Positions 35,001-48,064 are shown, counted from the stretch's first letter. The stretch: DNA of 64,000 nt from Corythucha ciliata (GCA_038030265.1 CM075939.1:13683253-13747252); one strand, 5' to 3'. Notes: a model not told the origin generated them from the letters alone. Translations and numbers: made by a program.

Positions 35001-36310
35001 TATATGTATGTATAACCATTTCGATTCTCGGGTTACTTGTGTGGAGGGGGGGGGAGATTCGATTTTGTAGTTGTGTTTCGGCGGTAGAGTTTACCTATCC
35101 ATACCCTCCCCTCAAAACCAGTAAAAAAAACTGCGATACTAAAAAACCGCACAACACCACAGTTCGGCCCGGTTGAGTCTCCTCTATTCGAAGACTTTTT
35201 ATTTGAATTTTTGTTGGTGCTTTCAATCGTGAAAAAAACGATTAGCAAGGCGGGAAAGAGGTCAGATAAACAAAAAAATAAATATTGTGTCAATGGCGGA
35301 TCCAGGGGAAGGGGGGGGGAGGTTTGGAGGTCAGAACCCCAGCCACATCTAAGGTCAGAATAATAATAATAATAGGTACATAAATAAGAAATAAATACAA
35401 AAAATGAAAAATAGAGGTAATAAAATGAATAAAATTAAATTAAATGTGAAAAAGTGGATCGACAGTTATCACATCACCACAAAAAAAGCGGGAAAATTAA
35501 TACGAAATTCAGGCTGTTTAAGGGACCCCCCCCCCACCCACGGGATTATGATTTCAGTGAGGTGAGCATTTTTGCTTCGAACCCCTCCATCCTCTTTTTT
35601 TGGGTTTTAAAATCTGTAATGAAATCACTAGTGTATAATATGGAAAACAAGAATTGTCACGCACTTTTTGCTCTTAATTAATATTTTCAAGTTCTGACGT
35701 GCCGATTCTTGTAACACTAGTTAAAGGCTAAATACATTATTATTATTATTATTATTATTATTATAACTCATTCGTCAGCATCAGAATCAGCTATGATTGC
35801 TTGCCGCCCCCGAAGCGATTTCTCTAAAAGTACTTATAGTACGGTGCAATGTCCTAAACCCCAACATTCAACGTGAAAGTTTCCCTTTAACGCCAAACTG
35901 TTCCTCACAACTCAAATATTGATTTGGTAAAAATTTCCACCATTTGGAGCTATGGGTTTGGGTGGGAGGGGGTAATAAGTTAGTAAATTCTTATTTTGTT
36001 CAAGTATTTCTCAAATATTTCGATATCTATGAGGTTTAGCGTGAAAATGAGCATTTACAAAAATAATCTTCATGAAATTGCCAACAAGAATGATCCCCGA
36101 GATAATCTTAAGTGAACTGTTCGAGAGTTTCGGCGGGCGTAGTAGTAAACATTTTTCGTGTTTCGACGTCTTTTGTCGAAAAAACAGGCATAAGGAAACT
36201 TTTTGTTTTTTGCATGATTGAGTTTTGTAAAATCAAATTGCAACTGAAGTGGACGTTAGAATGTTGGTAATATTCCCTTGAAGGCACAAAACCTCCCTTT
36301 CTTCTCAAGG
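35001..36310. other. Non-coding; (ATT)n microsatellite
   Basis: An AT-rich tract (35360-35450) and a near-perfect (ATT)n run (about 35730-35763) are the only structures seen. No exon is supported. Confidence 0.5.
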
Positions 36311-36575
36311 GGCACTACTTTCCGCAATGGCCGAATTCGCCCATTGCCCGAAAAATTTACCCACAACGCGTTAAGGGCAGTGTGAAATGCTCACAACGCG
36401 TCGTCGGTAATTTTTTTCGCCCAGTGGGCGGAATGAAATACCTATAACGCGTTCTGGGTAACTCATTTTACTCAATAGCCGAAATAAAGGTTAGGGTGAG
36501 TTTATTTCGTGTCGGGGGTCTTCCGATTTCACCCACAACGCGTTGTGCGTATTTCGAATTACCCACATAGCGATT
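36311..36575. repeat. Cluster of ACAACGCGTT words
   Basis: ACAACGCGTT or ACAACGCGTC occurs three times, with a related TATAACGCGTTC. They are embedded in degenerate units containing TTACCCA and TTTCGCCCA at a spacing of 40-110 bp. ACGCGT is palindromic. This looks like a decayed satellite; a regulatory role is not indicated. Confidence 0.45.
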
Positions 36576-36629
36576 TTAACCCGGCTTCTGTGTCTTGCCT
36601 GATTAGACAACGATAACTTACAGTGTGAG

Positions 36630-37310
36630 TACTCATTGTTCGCGGTTGAAATTGAGAAAACACGCCAATTTGCGGTTTCGCGATCCAAAGTCCGGGCAGA
36701 AAATAAGAAAATGCGCTAACTCACGGTTTACAGTGCTCTTTTCACGGCTAAAATTGACAAAATAAATTGCGCGTTTAATGTAGAAAAGGAAAAAATCGCT
36801 CATTTGCGGCTAACATTGAGGAAAAATGCCAATTCACGGCTAAAATTGATAAATGGAGCTCATTCACGCAGGTAAAATTGAGAGAAGGCACCAGTATGTG
36901 GGTTCTCACAACAACATCTCGGTGAACATTGTGAAAAAGTGATAATTTACTGTTTTTATACATTTATATAGCAAGTTAGCGGGTACAATCGAGAAAGAGG
37001 GCGACTTAGCGCACACATTTTTGAAAAAGTCCTTATTTTCGGCTGAAATTAAGGCACAATGAGGAAAACACCTGTTTTAAGGTTCGCGATGCAACGTCCG
37101 GATCAAAATTAATGAAATTTGTTAACATGAGTATTATGTGGACCTTTTCACTGCTGAAATTTGAAGGGGGGAACTGCTCGAAGCAGAATTGAGATTAAAG
37201 CACGAATTTCCGGCTAAAATTGAGGGAAAATGAATTGGTAAAATTGTCACAGTTTTTTGTTGATTATAGTGTATTTGTCGTTGCTAAAATTGAGAAATAG
37301 CGCTGATGCA
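36630..37310 (-). repeat. Degenerate 30-bp array, minus orientation
   Basis: GGCTAAAATTGAGAAAA units, as in 10690-12730. The facing plus-oriented array begins at 37970, so this is another inverted pair with about 660 bp of unrelated DNA between (37311-37970, no gene seen). Confidence 0.6.
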
Positions 37311-37969
37311 GGGGCGGATACACAGATTTGACCGGCCCGGGGCACTGGGAAAATATCGGCAATATACATATACATACAGGGTGATTCAGGAGGTATGTGA
37401 GAAAATTGCACTGGTGATAGTGCGTACCTGGACGCACAAAAACGTCACGTAGACGCATAGCCGAAAATGCTTTGGTTCCGAGCAATGAGCATTTTCCTAT
37501 ACTTTTTCATTACTTACGTAACTCCTACGTTTCATTACTTTTTACGCTATTTGTCGTGTTCTCACCGTCGGTGGTTATAGACAAAGTGGATTCGGAAAGA
37601 AGACAAAATCCTGTTCCTGAAACCACTAGAAAATGTCGCTTGCGTGGCTATTTCAGCCATGTGAAAAGTGAAAAAGTGTAGATTTTTAAAATAACTGATA
37701 AATTTCACATCAGTTTCAATCAGCTGCTAGTGCACGCATCGACGGGTAAATTTGTGTAAAACTACCCCGTTCTGTGTACTTTCGAACGGTGTCCTGATAG
37801 TTGAAGTTTGCAAGCCTCTGAGTTCAGCAATCAAGTTGAAATCCATATAATGAAAACTAGCTTTATCAAAACAAGCCGAGTAGGTCAGGTAAATGTCTTT
37901 TTCTTAGGGCAATGTGTTCCTCCTAGCATATATGCTCCCCTCAATGCTTGAAGTAAGGATTCAATTCAT

Positions 37970-38532
37970 AACGAGCCTCAGACTTTGCGATTTTTCTCAA
38001 TTTTTGCCGCGAGTTAGCGATTTTTCTCAATTTTTGCTGTAAATTAGCGCTTTTTGCTAATTGGCTGCAAAATTGCCTTCGGCTTGCCATTTTCTCAATT
38101 TTCTGTGAATTAGCAAATTTTCTCAACTTAACCCACAACTGTAACCACACATTAGTGTTTTTCCTCATTTTAGTCGCTAAAATTATAGATTTATATGCAT
38201 TTAGGTAGATTACAGCACCGAATTAGAGGTTTCCCCGATTTTCGTCGCGAACTACGTACAGCTTTTTCTGAATTTGGCTGTGGATTAGCGATTTTTTCAC
38301 TTTCTGGCACAAAGCTACCTTTAGAAGCGGCGAATTTGACGTTTTGTCCATTTAAATCGCAAATTAGCGTTTTTCCTCACTTCAGCGCTTCTCAATTTTA
38401 TCGGTGAATTATCCTCGGATCAGCGATTTTTCGCCGTTTTAGCGTTGAATTAGCGTTTTTTCTGAGTTTTTGCGGTGATTTCGTATTTTTCTTGATTTTA
38501 ACCGCTAATGAGCCATTTTTCTCAATTTGATT
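37970..38532 (+). repeat. Degenerate 30-bp array, plus orientation
   Basis: TTTCTCAATTTTTGCCGCGA and GAATTAGCGATTTTTC units. It runs directly into the 2.34-kb duplicated block. Confidence 0.6.
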
Positions 38533-41500
38533 CATGAATTAGCGCTTTTTATGTACTTTATCCGCAGAAGCTTTAAGGAAACTGGTAGCTGCGAAGTAGC
38601 GATTTTTCTTACTTCTGTCCGTGAATTAGTAGCGGTAGCGGCGTACCGAGACCGCGCCGAGTGGCGAGGGGGCCAGATCGCCCCGGGCTCCCTATGTGGG
38701 CCTAAAAATGTGGATAGTAAGGATCAATGTTCGGCATGCGGAACGCGAATGCGGAATTTTCGGCAGTGTAGCTGAATAATCGATTTAGCCCACCACAAAA
38801 GCGCTGTGCTACTCTGCTCCCCGTTTTTTTTTTTTTGTATTTTTTAGGTCCGTAAGCGAACCTAAAAAGGTACGCCGAGATGGCGTACTAGTATTATGCT
38901 ATTCTTGCAGGCAAGTACCAACGCTGCAAAAAGTTGGGAAAAATCGCTAGTATTCGTGGCCAAAACTGTTCAAAAGCTTTCACTCGCGGTATCTAGATGA
39001 AACATCCAGGCCGAAATTGAGAAAAAATTGCTCATTCGCGGTGTTTACATGCCACTTTATGCCTAAAATGAAGAAAAAACGCTAATTTGCTGTTGGTAAA
39101 GTTGAGACGTGGCCCAGTTTTTGCATTTCAGAAGAAAGAAATCCCACTAAGGCTATAAGATAGAAAAAAGCTAATTCGGAGCTAAAATTGAGAAAAATGA
39201 CAAATTCGCAACTGAAATTGCAGAAAATCGCCCATTCGCGGATAAAAAAGTGAAAAGCCACTAATTCACAAAATTGTAAACAAATCGGATAATTTGCGGA
39301 TAAAGTAAAGAAAAAACGTTCATTCGCGGATTCAGATGAAAAAATCGGCTAATTCACGGCTGTATTAGAGAAAACTCCAATTCACGACTAAAAGTTAGTA
39401 ATAACGCTGACTTGTAGCCTTCTATTTCGGATTTTATGCCGAAAAATTGAAACTTCTCTCCCCCTCCCCACCCCGGAAAGTGATACTTTTGGAGCTAAAC
39501 TTTAAATTTTAGACCTGAGACGGTAAACAGAGCTGGCAGTTTCTCTCTCACCATAAGTCTGTATGGCACAGCGGGCTAAACACGATTTGAACTAACCCGA
39601 ACACACGAAATTGCGCGTGGAACCTCGCGAAAATGGGATTTTAGTGCGAAAAATCAGCAAATCGGTTTCCAAGTTAAGCCGACCCTCGAAATCTGTTTGT
39701 CAGCAACAAACATCCGAGAATTTTTTATTTTTGGTGAAACCGATGTGCGAAAATGTGTTGTTTTTTAGTGAAAAAAATCCGCAAAATTGGTTTTATGGAG
39801 CGAAATATAATAAATTTGTGTTTCTGTTAGCCAGATCAGGGAAAATATTTTTTGGAATTTTGGTGGTGGGCAGCTGCCCCAGGAAATCTGCGTTTTTTAT
39901 TCTAGGGGAGGGCAACTGCCCACCCCTGCCCCCCGCTGGCTACGCCCATGACTGCGTTCTCTCTGTACCAATCACAATGAAAATTGACTCAGTTTCATTC
40001 AACTTCCCCCAACTCTAACCCAATTTAAACCACCACAAACGATTTCTTCATTTGTTGGAAATTCAAGGAACTAATTAAATCCCGAATCTTCAGCTCTGAA
40101 GGAGCATTCTCTAAAAATGTAACTTTACCCAACTCCAATCAATAAAACGTTATTCCAAGGAAAAATAAAAATTACAAGAGACGTAAATAATTTATTTACC
40201 TTAGGCTTAAGAATTCCAGAAGAGATCCAACACCCAGTAACTGACTTTATAGCGAAATGTACATTGCAGTGCACTTGCAATCGTGACTCACTCGACTGTT
40301 TCCACTCCTCGATCTCGATTGAATAATGAAAATCTTCAACATGATTCCTGTACTCTGTGGCGAGAATAACCGACAAAAATGGCCGATTTCCCACCAATTC
40401 GTAAAATCAACCAATCAAGTAATAGTAGGGACCGGCATGAGCGGGTGGAAGAAAAAGTCTCAGTTGACGAGTTGACGTTAGCACTTCTTCTCACCAAGTT
40501 CCAACAACTCCGTGCTTTTTAGGCAACCCTTCCCATATACATAATGCTGTCTCTCTCTAATAGAAAATATAAGAGAAGAGAGAAGCCTCTCTGTCGTCCT
40601 ATCATTCCCTCTCACTCTTCAAGCCTTTATTCTTTTTTTTTGTCCTTACCTTCTATCACTAAAAAATAAAAAGGTCTGCAAATTATCTGAACTTCAGTAG
40701 AAAAAAGCCGGTTCATCCGAAGTGTAGAATAAATACACTGATGTCAAATAAATGTTCAAGTTGTCAATCGGATAATAATTAGCGGCCAAAACTGGATTAT
40801 TCCAATAACACAATAGAACCCCCCCCCCCCCGACACATCATACCATTGGCGAGAGGCGAAGAGACTGATGTGGCATGAATTAGCGCTTTTTATGTACTTT
40901 ATCCGCAGAAGCTTTAAGGAAACTGGTAGCTGCGAAGTAGCGATTTTTCTTACTTCTGTCCGTGAATTAGTAGCGGTAGCGGCGTACCGAGACCGCGCCG
41001 AGTGGCGAGGGGGCCAGATCGCCCCGGGCTCCCTATGTGGGCCTAAAAATGTGGATAGTAAGGATCAATGTTCGGCATGCGGAACGCGAATGCGGAATTT
41101 TCGGCAGTGTAGCTGAATAATCGATTTAGCCCACCACAAAAGCGCTGTGCTACTCTGCTCCCCGTTTTTTTTTTTTTTGTATTTTTTAGGTCCGTAAGCG
41201 AACCTAAAAAGGTACGCCGAGATGGCGTACTAGTATTATGCTATTCTTGCAGGCAAGTACCAACGCTGCAAAAAGTTGGGAAAAATCGCTAGTATACGTG
41301 GCCAAAACTGTTCAAAAGCTTTCACTCGCGGTATCTAGATGAAACATCCAGGCCGAAATTGAGAAAAAATTGCACATTCGCGGTGTTTAGATGCCACTTT
41401 ATGCCTAAAATGAAGAAAAAACGCTAATTTGCTGTTGGTAAAGTTGAGACGTGGCCCAGTTTTTGCATTTCAGAGGAAAGAAATCCCACTAAGGCTATAA

Positions 41501-43210
41501 GATAGAAAAAAGCTAATTCGGAGCTAAAATTGAGAAAAATGACAAATTCGCAACTGAAATTGCAGAAAATCGCCCATTCGCGGATAAAAAAGTGAAAAGC
41601 CACTAATTCACAAAATTGTAAACAAATCGGATAATTTGCGGATAAAGTAAAGAAAAAACGTTCATTCGCGGATTCAGATGAAAAAATCGGCTAATTCACG
41701 GCTGTATTAGAGAAAACTCCAATTCACGACTAAAAGTTAGTAATAACGCTGACTTGTAGCCTTCTATTTCGGATTTTATGCCGAAAAATTGAAACTTCTC
41801 TCCCCCTCCCCACCCCGGAAAGTGATACTTTTGGAGCTAAACTTTAAATTTTAGACCTGAGACGGTAAACAGAGCTGGCAGTTTCTCTCTCACCATAAGT
41901 CTGTATGGCACAGCGGGCTAAACACGATTTGAGCTAACCCGAACACACGAAATTGCGCGTGGAACCTCGCGAAAATGGGATTTTAGAGCGAAAAATCAGC
42001 AAATCGGTTTCCAAGTTAAGCCGACCCTCGAAATCTGTTTGTCAGCAACAAACATCCGCGAATTTTTTATTTTTGGTGAAACCGATGTGCGAAAATGTGT
42101 TGTTTTTTAGTGAAAAAAATCCGCAAAATTGGTTTTATGGAGCGAAATATAATAAATTTGTGTTTCTGTTAGCCAGATCAGGGAAACTATTTTTGGAATT
42201 TTGGTGGTGGGCAGCTGCCCCACGAAATCTGCGTTTTTTATTCTAGGGGAGGGCAACTGCCCACCCCTGCCCCCCGCTGGCTACGCCCATGACTGCGTTC
42301 TCTCTGTACCAATCACAATGAAAATTGACTCAGTTTCATTCAACTTCCCCCAACTCCAACCCAATTTAAACCACCACAAACGATTTCTTCATTTGTTGGA
42401 AATTCAAGGAACTAATTAAATTCCGAATCTTCAGCTCTGAAGGAGCATTCTCTAAAAATGTAACATTACCCAACTCCAATCAATAAAACGTTATTCCAAG
42501 GAAAAATAAAAATTACAAGAGACGTAAATAATTTATTTACCTTAGGCTTAAGAATTCCAGAAGAGATCCAACACCCAGTAACTGACTGTACAGCGAAAAT
42601 TACATTGCAGTGCACTTGCAATCGTGACTCACTCGACTGATTCCACTCCTCGATCTCGATTGAATAATGATAATGAAAATCTTCAACATGATTCCTGTAC
42701 TCTGTGGCGAGAATAACCGACAAAATGGCCGATTTCCCACCAATTCGTAAAATCAACCAATCAAGTAATAGTAGGGACCGGCATGAGCGGGTGGAAGAAA
42801 AAGTCTCAGTTGACGTTAGCACTTCTTCTCATCAAGTTCCAACAACTCCGTGCTTTTTAGGCAACCCTTCCCATATACATAATGCTATCTCTCTCTAATA
42901 GAAAATATAAGAGAAGAGAGAAGCCTCTCTGTCGTCCTATCATTCCCTCTCACTCTTCAAGCCTTTCTTTTTTTTTGTCCTTACCTTCTATCACTAAAAA
43001 ATAAAAAGGTCTGCAAATTATCTGAACTTCAGTAGAAAAAAGCCGGTTCATCCGAAGTGTAGAATAAATACACTGATGTCAAATAAATGTTCAAGTTGTC
43101 AATCGGATAATAATTAGCGGCCAAAACTGGATTATTCCAATAACACAATAGAACCCCCCCCCCCCCGACACATCATACCATTGGCGAGAGGCGAAGAGAC
43201 TGATGTGGCA
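38533..43210 (+). repeat. Recent tandem duplication, unit 2341 bp
   Basis: Copy 1 (38533-40875) and copy 2 (40874-43210) are direct repeats offset by 2341 bp. They differ by scattered substitutions (for example AGTATTCGTGG/AGTATACGTGG), poly-C and poly-T lengths and small indels such as TTGACGAGTTGACG/TTGACG. By eye identity is about 98-99 percent. The unit holds plus then minus 30-bp repeat blocks, hairpins (GTACGCC/GGCGTAC), CGCGGATTT-type units, a CTGGCTACGCCCATGAC end and the 3' part of the dispersed repeat of 28201. The junction shares only the bases CA. No gene lies inside; paired open frames are copies of repeat translations. Confidence 0.9.
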
Positions 43211-43870
43211 GACTGAGAGGATTACGTTCAAGGTCACTCAATCAACTCATTCGAATTATCCCTCAGTATAATTATATCAGTTCACACCACTTTAGGGCAA
43301 TTCAAAATCCACTATTTCTTCTTTTTTTAATTTATGACATGAACAAGTGAACTTATCAGCATTTTCTGAGAACTTTCGGGCCCACAAGATCATGTGGTAG
43401 ACAGTATTAAGACACTATTAAAACACGTGTACTGCAACACGCAAATCGGCGCCATACTTGGTCCCTCATATGATTATAATTATCACCTGATCTCATTGAC
43501 AAGTAGGATCTTTTTATTTATTTCGACCGCGTTCCGTGTTTGCTTGCTGTTACGATGACAATTTTTTCATTCATGACATTGTGTTTACCCTAACGACTGA
43601 GGGACCAAAAACCAAATATGGCGCTGAAATCCGTGTTGCAGTACCTGTGTTTTAAAGGTTCTCTAACAGTATTAGGTCTGTTCCTAGGTGTTATTGTTTT
43701 ATTGGTTGTCAAGGATTAAAAATTAAATAAAATACACTATTTTTTTAACAACAACAAAAAGTTCGACTGAAATTCCAAGCAGCACCAACACGGGTAGGAA
43801 ACGAATTGTGCCCTGCTTAAGCTTGTGATGGCACACATCAGACTCCATCAATTCTCCTCTTCAAAACGGG
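43211..43870. other. Non-coding, nothing recognised
   Basis: No exon or repeat unit could be supported. Words shared between 43400-43460 and 43600-43660 (AAACACGTGTACTGCAACACG; the inverse GTGTTGCAGTACCTGTGTTT) suggest the ends of an inverted-repeat element of roughly 280 bp. Confidence 0.35.
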
Positions 43871-44030
43871 CTGATTACGCGTCTAGCGATTTGATTACGG
43901 GTAGACTAGTCGTAGTGCTACTACAGCATGACTAAACTGGATTAGACTAGTAATAGTGCTACTACGGCTTGACTAGACTAGTCGTAGTGCTACTATATGA
44001 CTCGACAAGACTAATCGTAGTGATGCCCGG

Positions 44031-44325
44031 GTGATACAGTTGTCGTCTCCTCACAAAAAATTAATTTTCTTTCTTTATTGGTGTAATCGATTTTCAGCCT
44101 GTCTAGGCCATCATCAGGACCATTATTTAAAATAAATTTTCCGTGTGTCGGCTTCTACTCAGCGGTTTCTACTCAGTAGAAAGTTGGAGTAGAAAGTTAA
44201 CGAGTGTAGACGACACACGGAAAACTTATTATAATAATGTTCCTTATGATGGCCTAGACAGGCTGAAAATCGATTAGACCATAAAGAAAGAAAAACAATT
44301 TTATGTGGAGATACAACTGTATCAC
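44031..44325. mobile_element. 295-bp foldback MITE inside the 31-bp satellite
   Basis: Ends GTGATACAGTTGTC and CAACTGTATCAC are inverted. Complementarity continues inward for about 80 bp (CAGCCTGTCTAGGCCATCATC against GATGGCCTAGACAGGCTG), with a central hairpin (CTACTCAGCGGTTTCTACTCAG). No transposase and no clear target duplication. Confidence 0.75.
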
Positions 44326-44448
44326 ACGGACGTCTGAATAACTCCACCACAACATGGCCAATGACAATTTTAATGATAATCGTAGTGCGTCTACGACTCT
44401 GCTAGACTATAGTCGTTATGGTACTACGGTATGACAAGACTGATCTAG

Positions 44449-45064
44449 CCCTGAATTGGTACTGTGGGCGAACATTCCCTTGTCGGTACCTATACACGCC
44501 TCGCAGGCGTATACTCTGATAATTTCAACCTAATCTCTCCAAAAATGAAATGATTACCCCCTCACGAGTACAATAACTTGAGACAATGATAGGGCAGTGA
44601 AAAAATATGTCATTCCATGCTCAGAATAATGAAATAATTCATTTTCAAACAGAAGCGTCGGAAATATTCATTTTCATGAATCTTTTTGTTACTCCTCTCA
44701 TTTTGATGATTCGGAGTCGAAAAATTTGATATCATCATGAATAAAATCTTTGGATAAAGTTCATTGAAGTAAAAAAGTCGTATAAAGTACAAAAATGCTA
44801 ATTTCTTATATCGAGTTATGTCGATGAGACGTAGGAAAATTCACGCTGGTTGGTATGAATACGTCTCCAAGTCGTGCATGCTTGTCGAAAAATATAATTA
44901 CTCGTCTTGTGTTAACTTTTCTGACCCCTTAATCGCAGGGAAGAGAGGTAGGACCTTAAAAGAAGCACTGCCGAAGGTTGAGGTCAATAATATTTCTCCG
45001 AAAAAAATTACGCCCGTTTTAATTTAGCCCTACGCCATTGAGGCGTATAGGTACCACTTCAGGG
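44449..45064. mobile_element. 616-bp non-autonomous DNA element flanked by CTAG
   Basis: The ends CCCTGAATTGGTAC and GTACCACTTCAGGG are inverted. A second inverted word lies just inside (GGTACCTATACACGCCTC and GAGGCGTATAGGTACC). It is flanked by CTAG on both sides (44445-44448, 45065-45068), which may be a target duplication or part of the satellite unit. It carries no recognisable protein. Confidence 0.6.
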
Positions 45065-45180
45065 CTAGACAAGTCATAGTGCTACTACGACTTGACTAGA
45101 ATAGTAATAGTGTTACTGCGACTCGACTAGACAAGTCGTAGTGCTAGAACGACTCGAGTGGACTAGTCATCCCTAATAGC

Positions 45181-45770
45181 ACAGTTACGTTCCAGAAAAG
45201 TCACAGTGACGTCACATTGAGACGTGTGACTAACATTTTTAACGTTGGTGCAACGTTGCAGTCACGTAGATAATGTCCGCCCACTGTGACTCCCTTTGTG
45301 ACGTCACAGAGAGGTCACATAGTGACGTGTTCGTAGGTCACTTTGTGACTTCACACTGAGGTTACAATGGGACGTATGTAGCGTTACGTCGCAGAGACGT
45401 CACAAAAACTTGCGTATCAAATAAGCTTTCTGACAACCTCTCACCTTTTTGAATCTGTACAATTGAGTCACGATGCAATGGGATCTTAAATGTGACGTAG
45501 CAGAGGGGTTAAAAGGTGACGAATACGATGCACATCATATTCTTCACGTCCCAAAACCTCTGCGGAGTCACATTGTATTCACATTGCGTTGTACCGTATT
45601 TGTCACTTCAAAACCTCTCTGTGACGTCTCATTGTGACCCCATTGCGTTGTATCGTATTTATCACTTTGCAACCTCTCTGTGACGTCTCATTATGGTTCC
45701 ATTGCGCTGTGACTCAGTTGTAAATTTGCAACGTAACTATGACGTTGCTGTGAATTTTGTGCAATGTTAG
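45181..45770. repeat. Satellite rich in TGACGTCA-like words
   Basis: Diverged units near 70 bp repeat AACCTCTCTGTGACGTCTCATTGTG-like stretches followed by CATTGCGTTGTACCGTATTTGTCAC. GTGACGTCAC-type palindromes recur many times in both orientations. The words match the cAMP-response element core, but this is probably coincidental to a self-complementary satellite. Confidence 0.65.
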
Positions 45771-46129
45771 GGGTAGTACTATTACAACTCGACTAGACTA
45801 ATAGTCGTAGTGCTTCTACGACTCTACTAGACTAGTAGTAGTATTGCACTCTAATAGACTAGTCGTAGTGTTACTAAGAGTCGACTAGACTAGTTGTAGT
45901 GCTACTACATCTCGACTAGACTAGTCATAGGTCATAGTACTACTACGATCTCTACCAGACTGAGCGTAGAGCTACTAGGACATGACTGGACTCGACTAGA
46001 CCAGTATTAGTGGTACTAAGACTCGACTGGACTGGTCATAGTGGTACTAAGACTCGACTAGACTAGGTACTCCGGGTGGTAGAGAGGGGCGTGCAAATTT
46101 CATGACGTGGGCTTTGAATGGGCCAATAT

Positions 46130-47600
46130 TTAGATTTGTGTTGAAAATTTTCAGACATGCAAAATTGCTCAATAGAAATTGAAGTTTTTTACGTGCGTGC
46201 GTGCGTCAATAACACGAAATTTTTATCTAAGAAAGACCTGAGCCCGTGTAATAGCTTTTTTGAAGGCCCGTAATCCGTGAATTTGCGCGACGCGTCGTTT
46301 CGTATGAGGCTGAAACTCCAAAAAATCTCGATTTAGACTGCTCACGTGGAAAAAAAAACCCACGCGGTTGATTCTTTAAATAGCAAAAATTTCTGAAATT
46401 TGGATTTGAAGGTTTCAAATCCACGAAATTTGGCTCCGAAAGATCCCGAAACTAGCGAAATTAGGGTTTAAAAGTTCTAAGATCACAAAGGTAGGAAGAA
46501 AGATACAAATTTGGGGGGTCAAAATCAGCCAAACCAGTGAAATTATAACTGCAATAGGATCAAAACCTCGAAATTTTGTTTTTGTAACAGTGAAAAAATC
46601 TGAAACTACGTTTTTTAAGGACTTAAATCCGCGAAATTTGGTGTTGAAAGGACGACAATGGACCAAATCAGGACTGCAACATCCAAAATGTCGAAATCTG
46701 ATTTTTGAATAAGCCAAAAATCCCATCATTTGGTTTTCCAAGAAGCCCAATCACTTCTCCAAATCAGCAAAATCATCAAAAAATAATTTTAAAAAGATCA
46801 AAAACAACTGAAAGTTGGTTTGAAAGTACCCAATACCCAATTTATGAGTTTTGGGCCCTGAAAGAGCTTAGAAGGCTCGAAATCCCGGTTTGAAAGTGCA
46901 AAAATCACGAAACTTTGTTGAAAGAGCCAATGCAGGTATTCGAATAAGCCAAACCTGCGAAACTTGATTTAGAAATTTGGTTTTTAAAGAGCGAAAATCC
47001 TTGAAACTGGGATTTTGAAGGAGCAAAATCCACACCTCCATTGAAAGTATAAAAATCAAGAGCCAAAGTGACAAACTTTGGTTTTTATAATAAGCAAGAA
47101 ATCCATTGATTTGGCTTATTAAAAGCGCCAAATTAGTTTTTATAACTATAGCAAGAGCTGCGAAAATGATTTTCAGATTGAGCTCGAGCCACTGATGGTT
47201 TTGAAAGAGAGACAATTCACGAAATCGGTGCGTGAAATAACAAAAAACAGTGAAAATATGACGTCAGTTATTAAAAGCGAAAATTCTGTAGTGAATTTGG
47301 ATGTTGAAAGTTCTGAAAACAAAACAAAAAAATTGTTTTTGAACGGGCCAAATTTGTTTTTTCAACAAGCCAAATCCGCGAAATTGTTTTTCAGAAAGAG
47401 CTAAAGCCACAAAATTTGGTTTTTAACAGAGAGGAAAATCCCCCAAAATATTTTTTCGGAAATTTGACGAGCCAAATTGACGATATTCAGCTTTGAAATA
47501 GTCAAACCCATGACAAAGGTACCAAATATTCCGCTCAATTGGGCTCAGGACGAAAAATTTCTATTCCTGGGACGGGTATGTATGCTCACAGTCCCGTTTT
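46130..47600. repeat. Degenerate ~30-bp array, CGCGAAATTTGGTTTT type
   Basis: Units join GAGCCAAAATCC and GCGAAATTTGGTTTTTGAA. Minus-strand frames across it are repeat translations. Related units are at 16170, 29560, 39610 and 52550. Confidence 0.6.
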
Positions 47601-48064
47601 CTACGGGATTTTGACCATTTTGGAGCTTATTAGTTGGTAGCCGCTCCTTTTAGGGAATAAACGGTCAGTTTCCGTGCCGATAAATCTGATTTCGTTGCTG
47701 AATTGACTGTTTCATGGGAGGAAAAATGAATTTCTGTGAGGAACCAATATAGAATTTCACGGTTAAATTGACAAGGCTCGGGTTTTGAAAGTTTCTGATG
47801 AATCAATTCTGCACAAATGGATATCAAGCTAAAAAGCGTTTTATTATTGAAAGTCCAATGTTAACGGAGGGTAATAGGCGCGAAGAGGAGCTCTAATTAG
47901 GGCAATACTCATGCACGATAATGACAATTGCTTTGGGGAAGGCTAAAACTAAAAAATTTAGGAATTATTTCGTCCTCATTAGCCACGAGATAAACAGTGC
48001 AAAAAAGTGTTTCCAGTTCATTCCTTTATTCTCGTAGTGTTCGCTTTGAATTCGTGCGTTCCTC
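47601..48064. other. Upstream region of the White-like gene
   Basis: AT-rich non-repetitive DNA preceding the start codon. An in-frame TGA lies 18 bp upstream of the ATG. TTCATTCC and TTTATTCTCG near 48020-48035 could mark a leader, but no promoter is assigned. Confidence 0.35.

Larger units (their letters stand above)
43871..46075. repeat. 31-bp satellite (GACTAGACTAGTCGTAGTGC type) with insertions
   Basis: Units of about 31 bp combine ACTCGACTAGACTAGTCG with TAGTGCTACTACG. They occur at 43900-44030, 44360-44445, 45065-45180 and 45775-46075. Three unrelated blocks interrupt it: 44031-44325, 44449-45064 and 45181-45770. ACTAGACTAGT-like palindromes make each unit self-complementary. Confidence 0.75.

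Noticed and set aside
37377..37700. Mariner-like element starting TACAGGGTGATTCAG
   Set aside because: No inverted partner end and no transposase found nearby; the word alone is not enough.
39611..40018. 135-codon frame, repeated at 41953
   Set aside because: Built of CGCGGATTT-type repeat units and a transposon end; the second copy is frame-shifted, so there is no selection on the frame.
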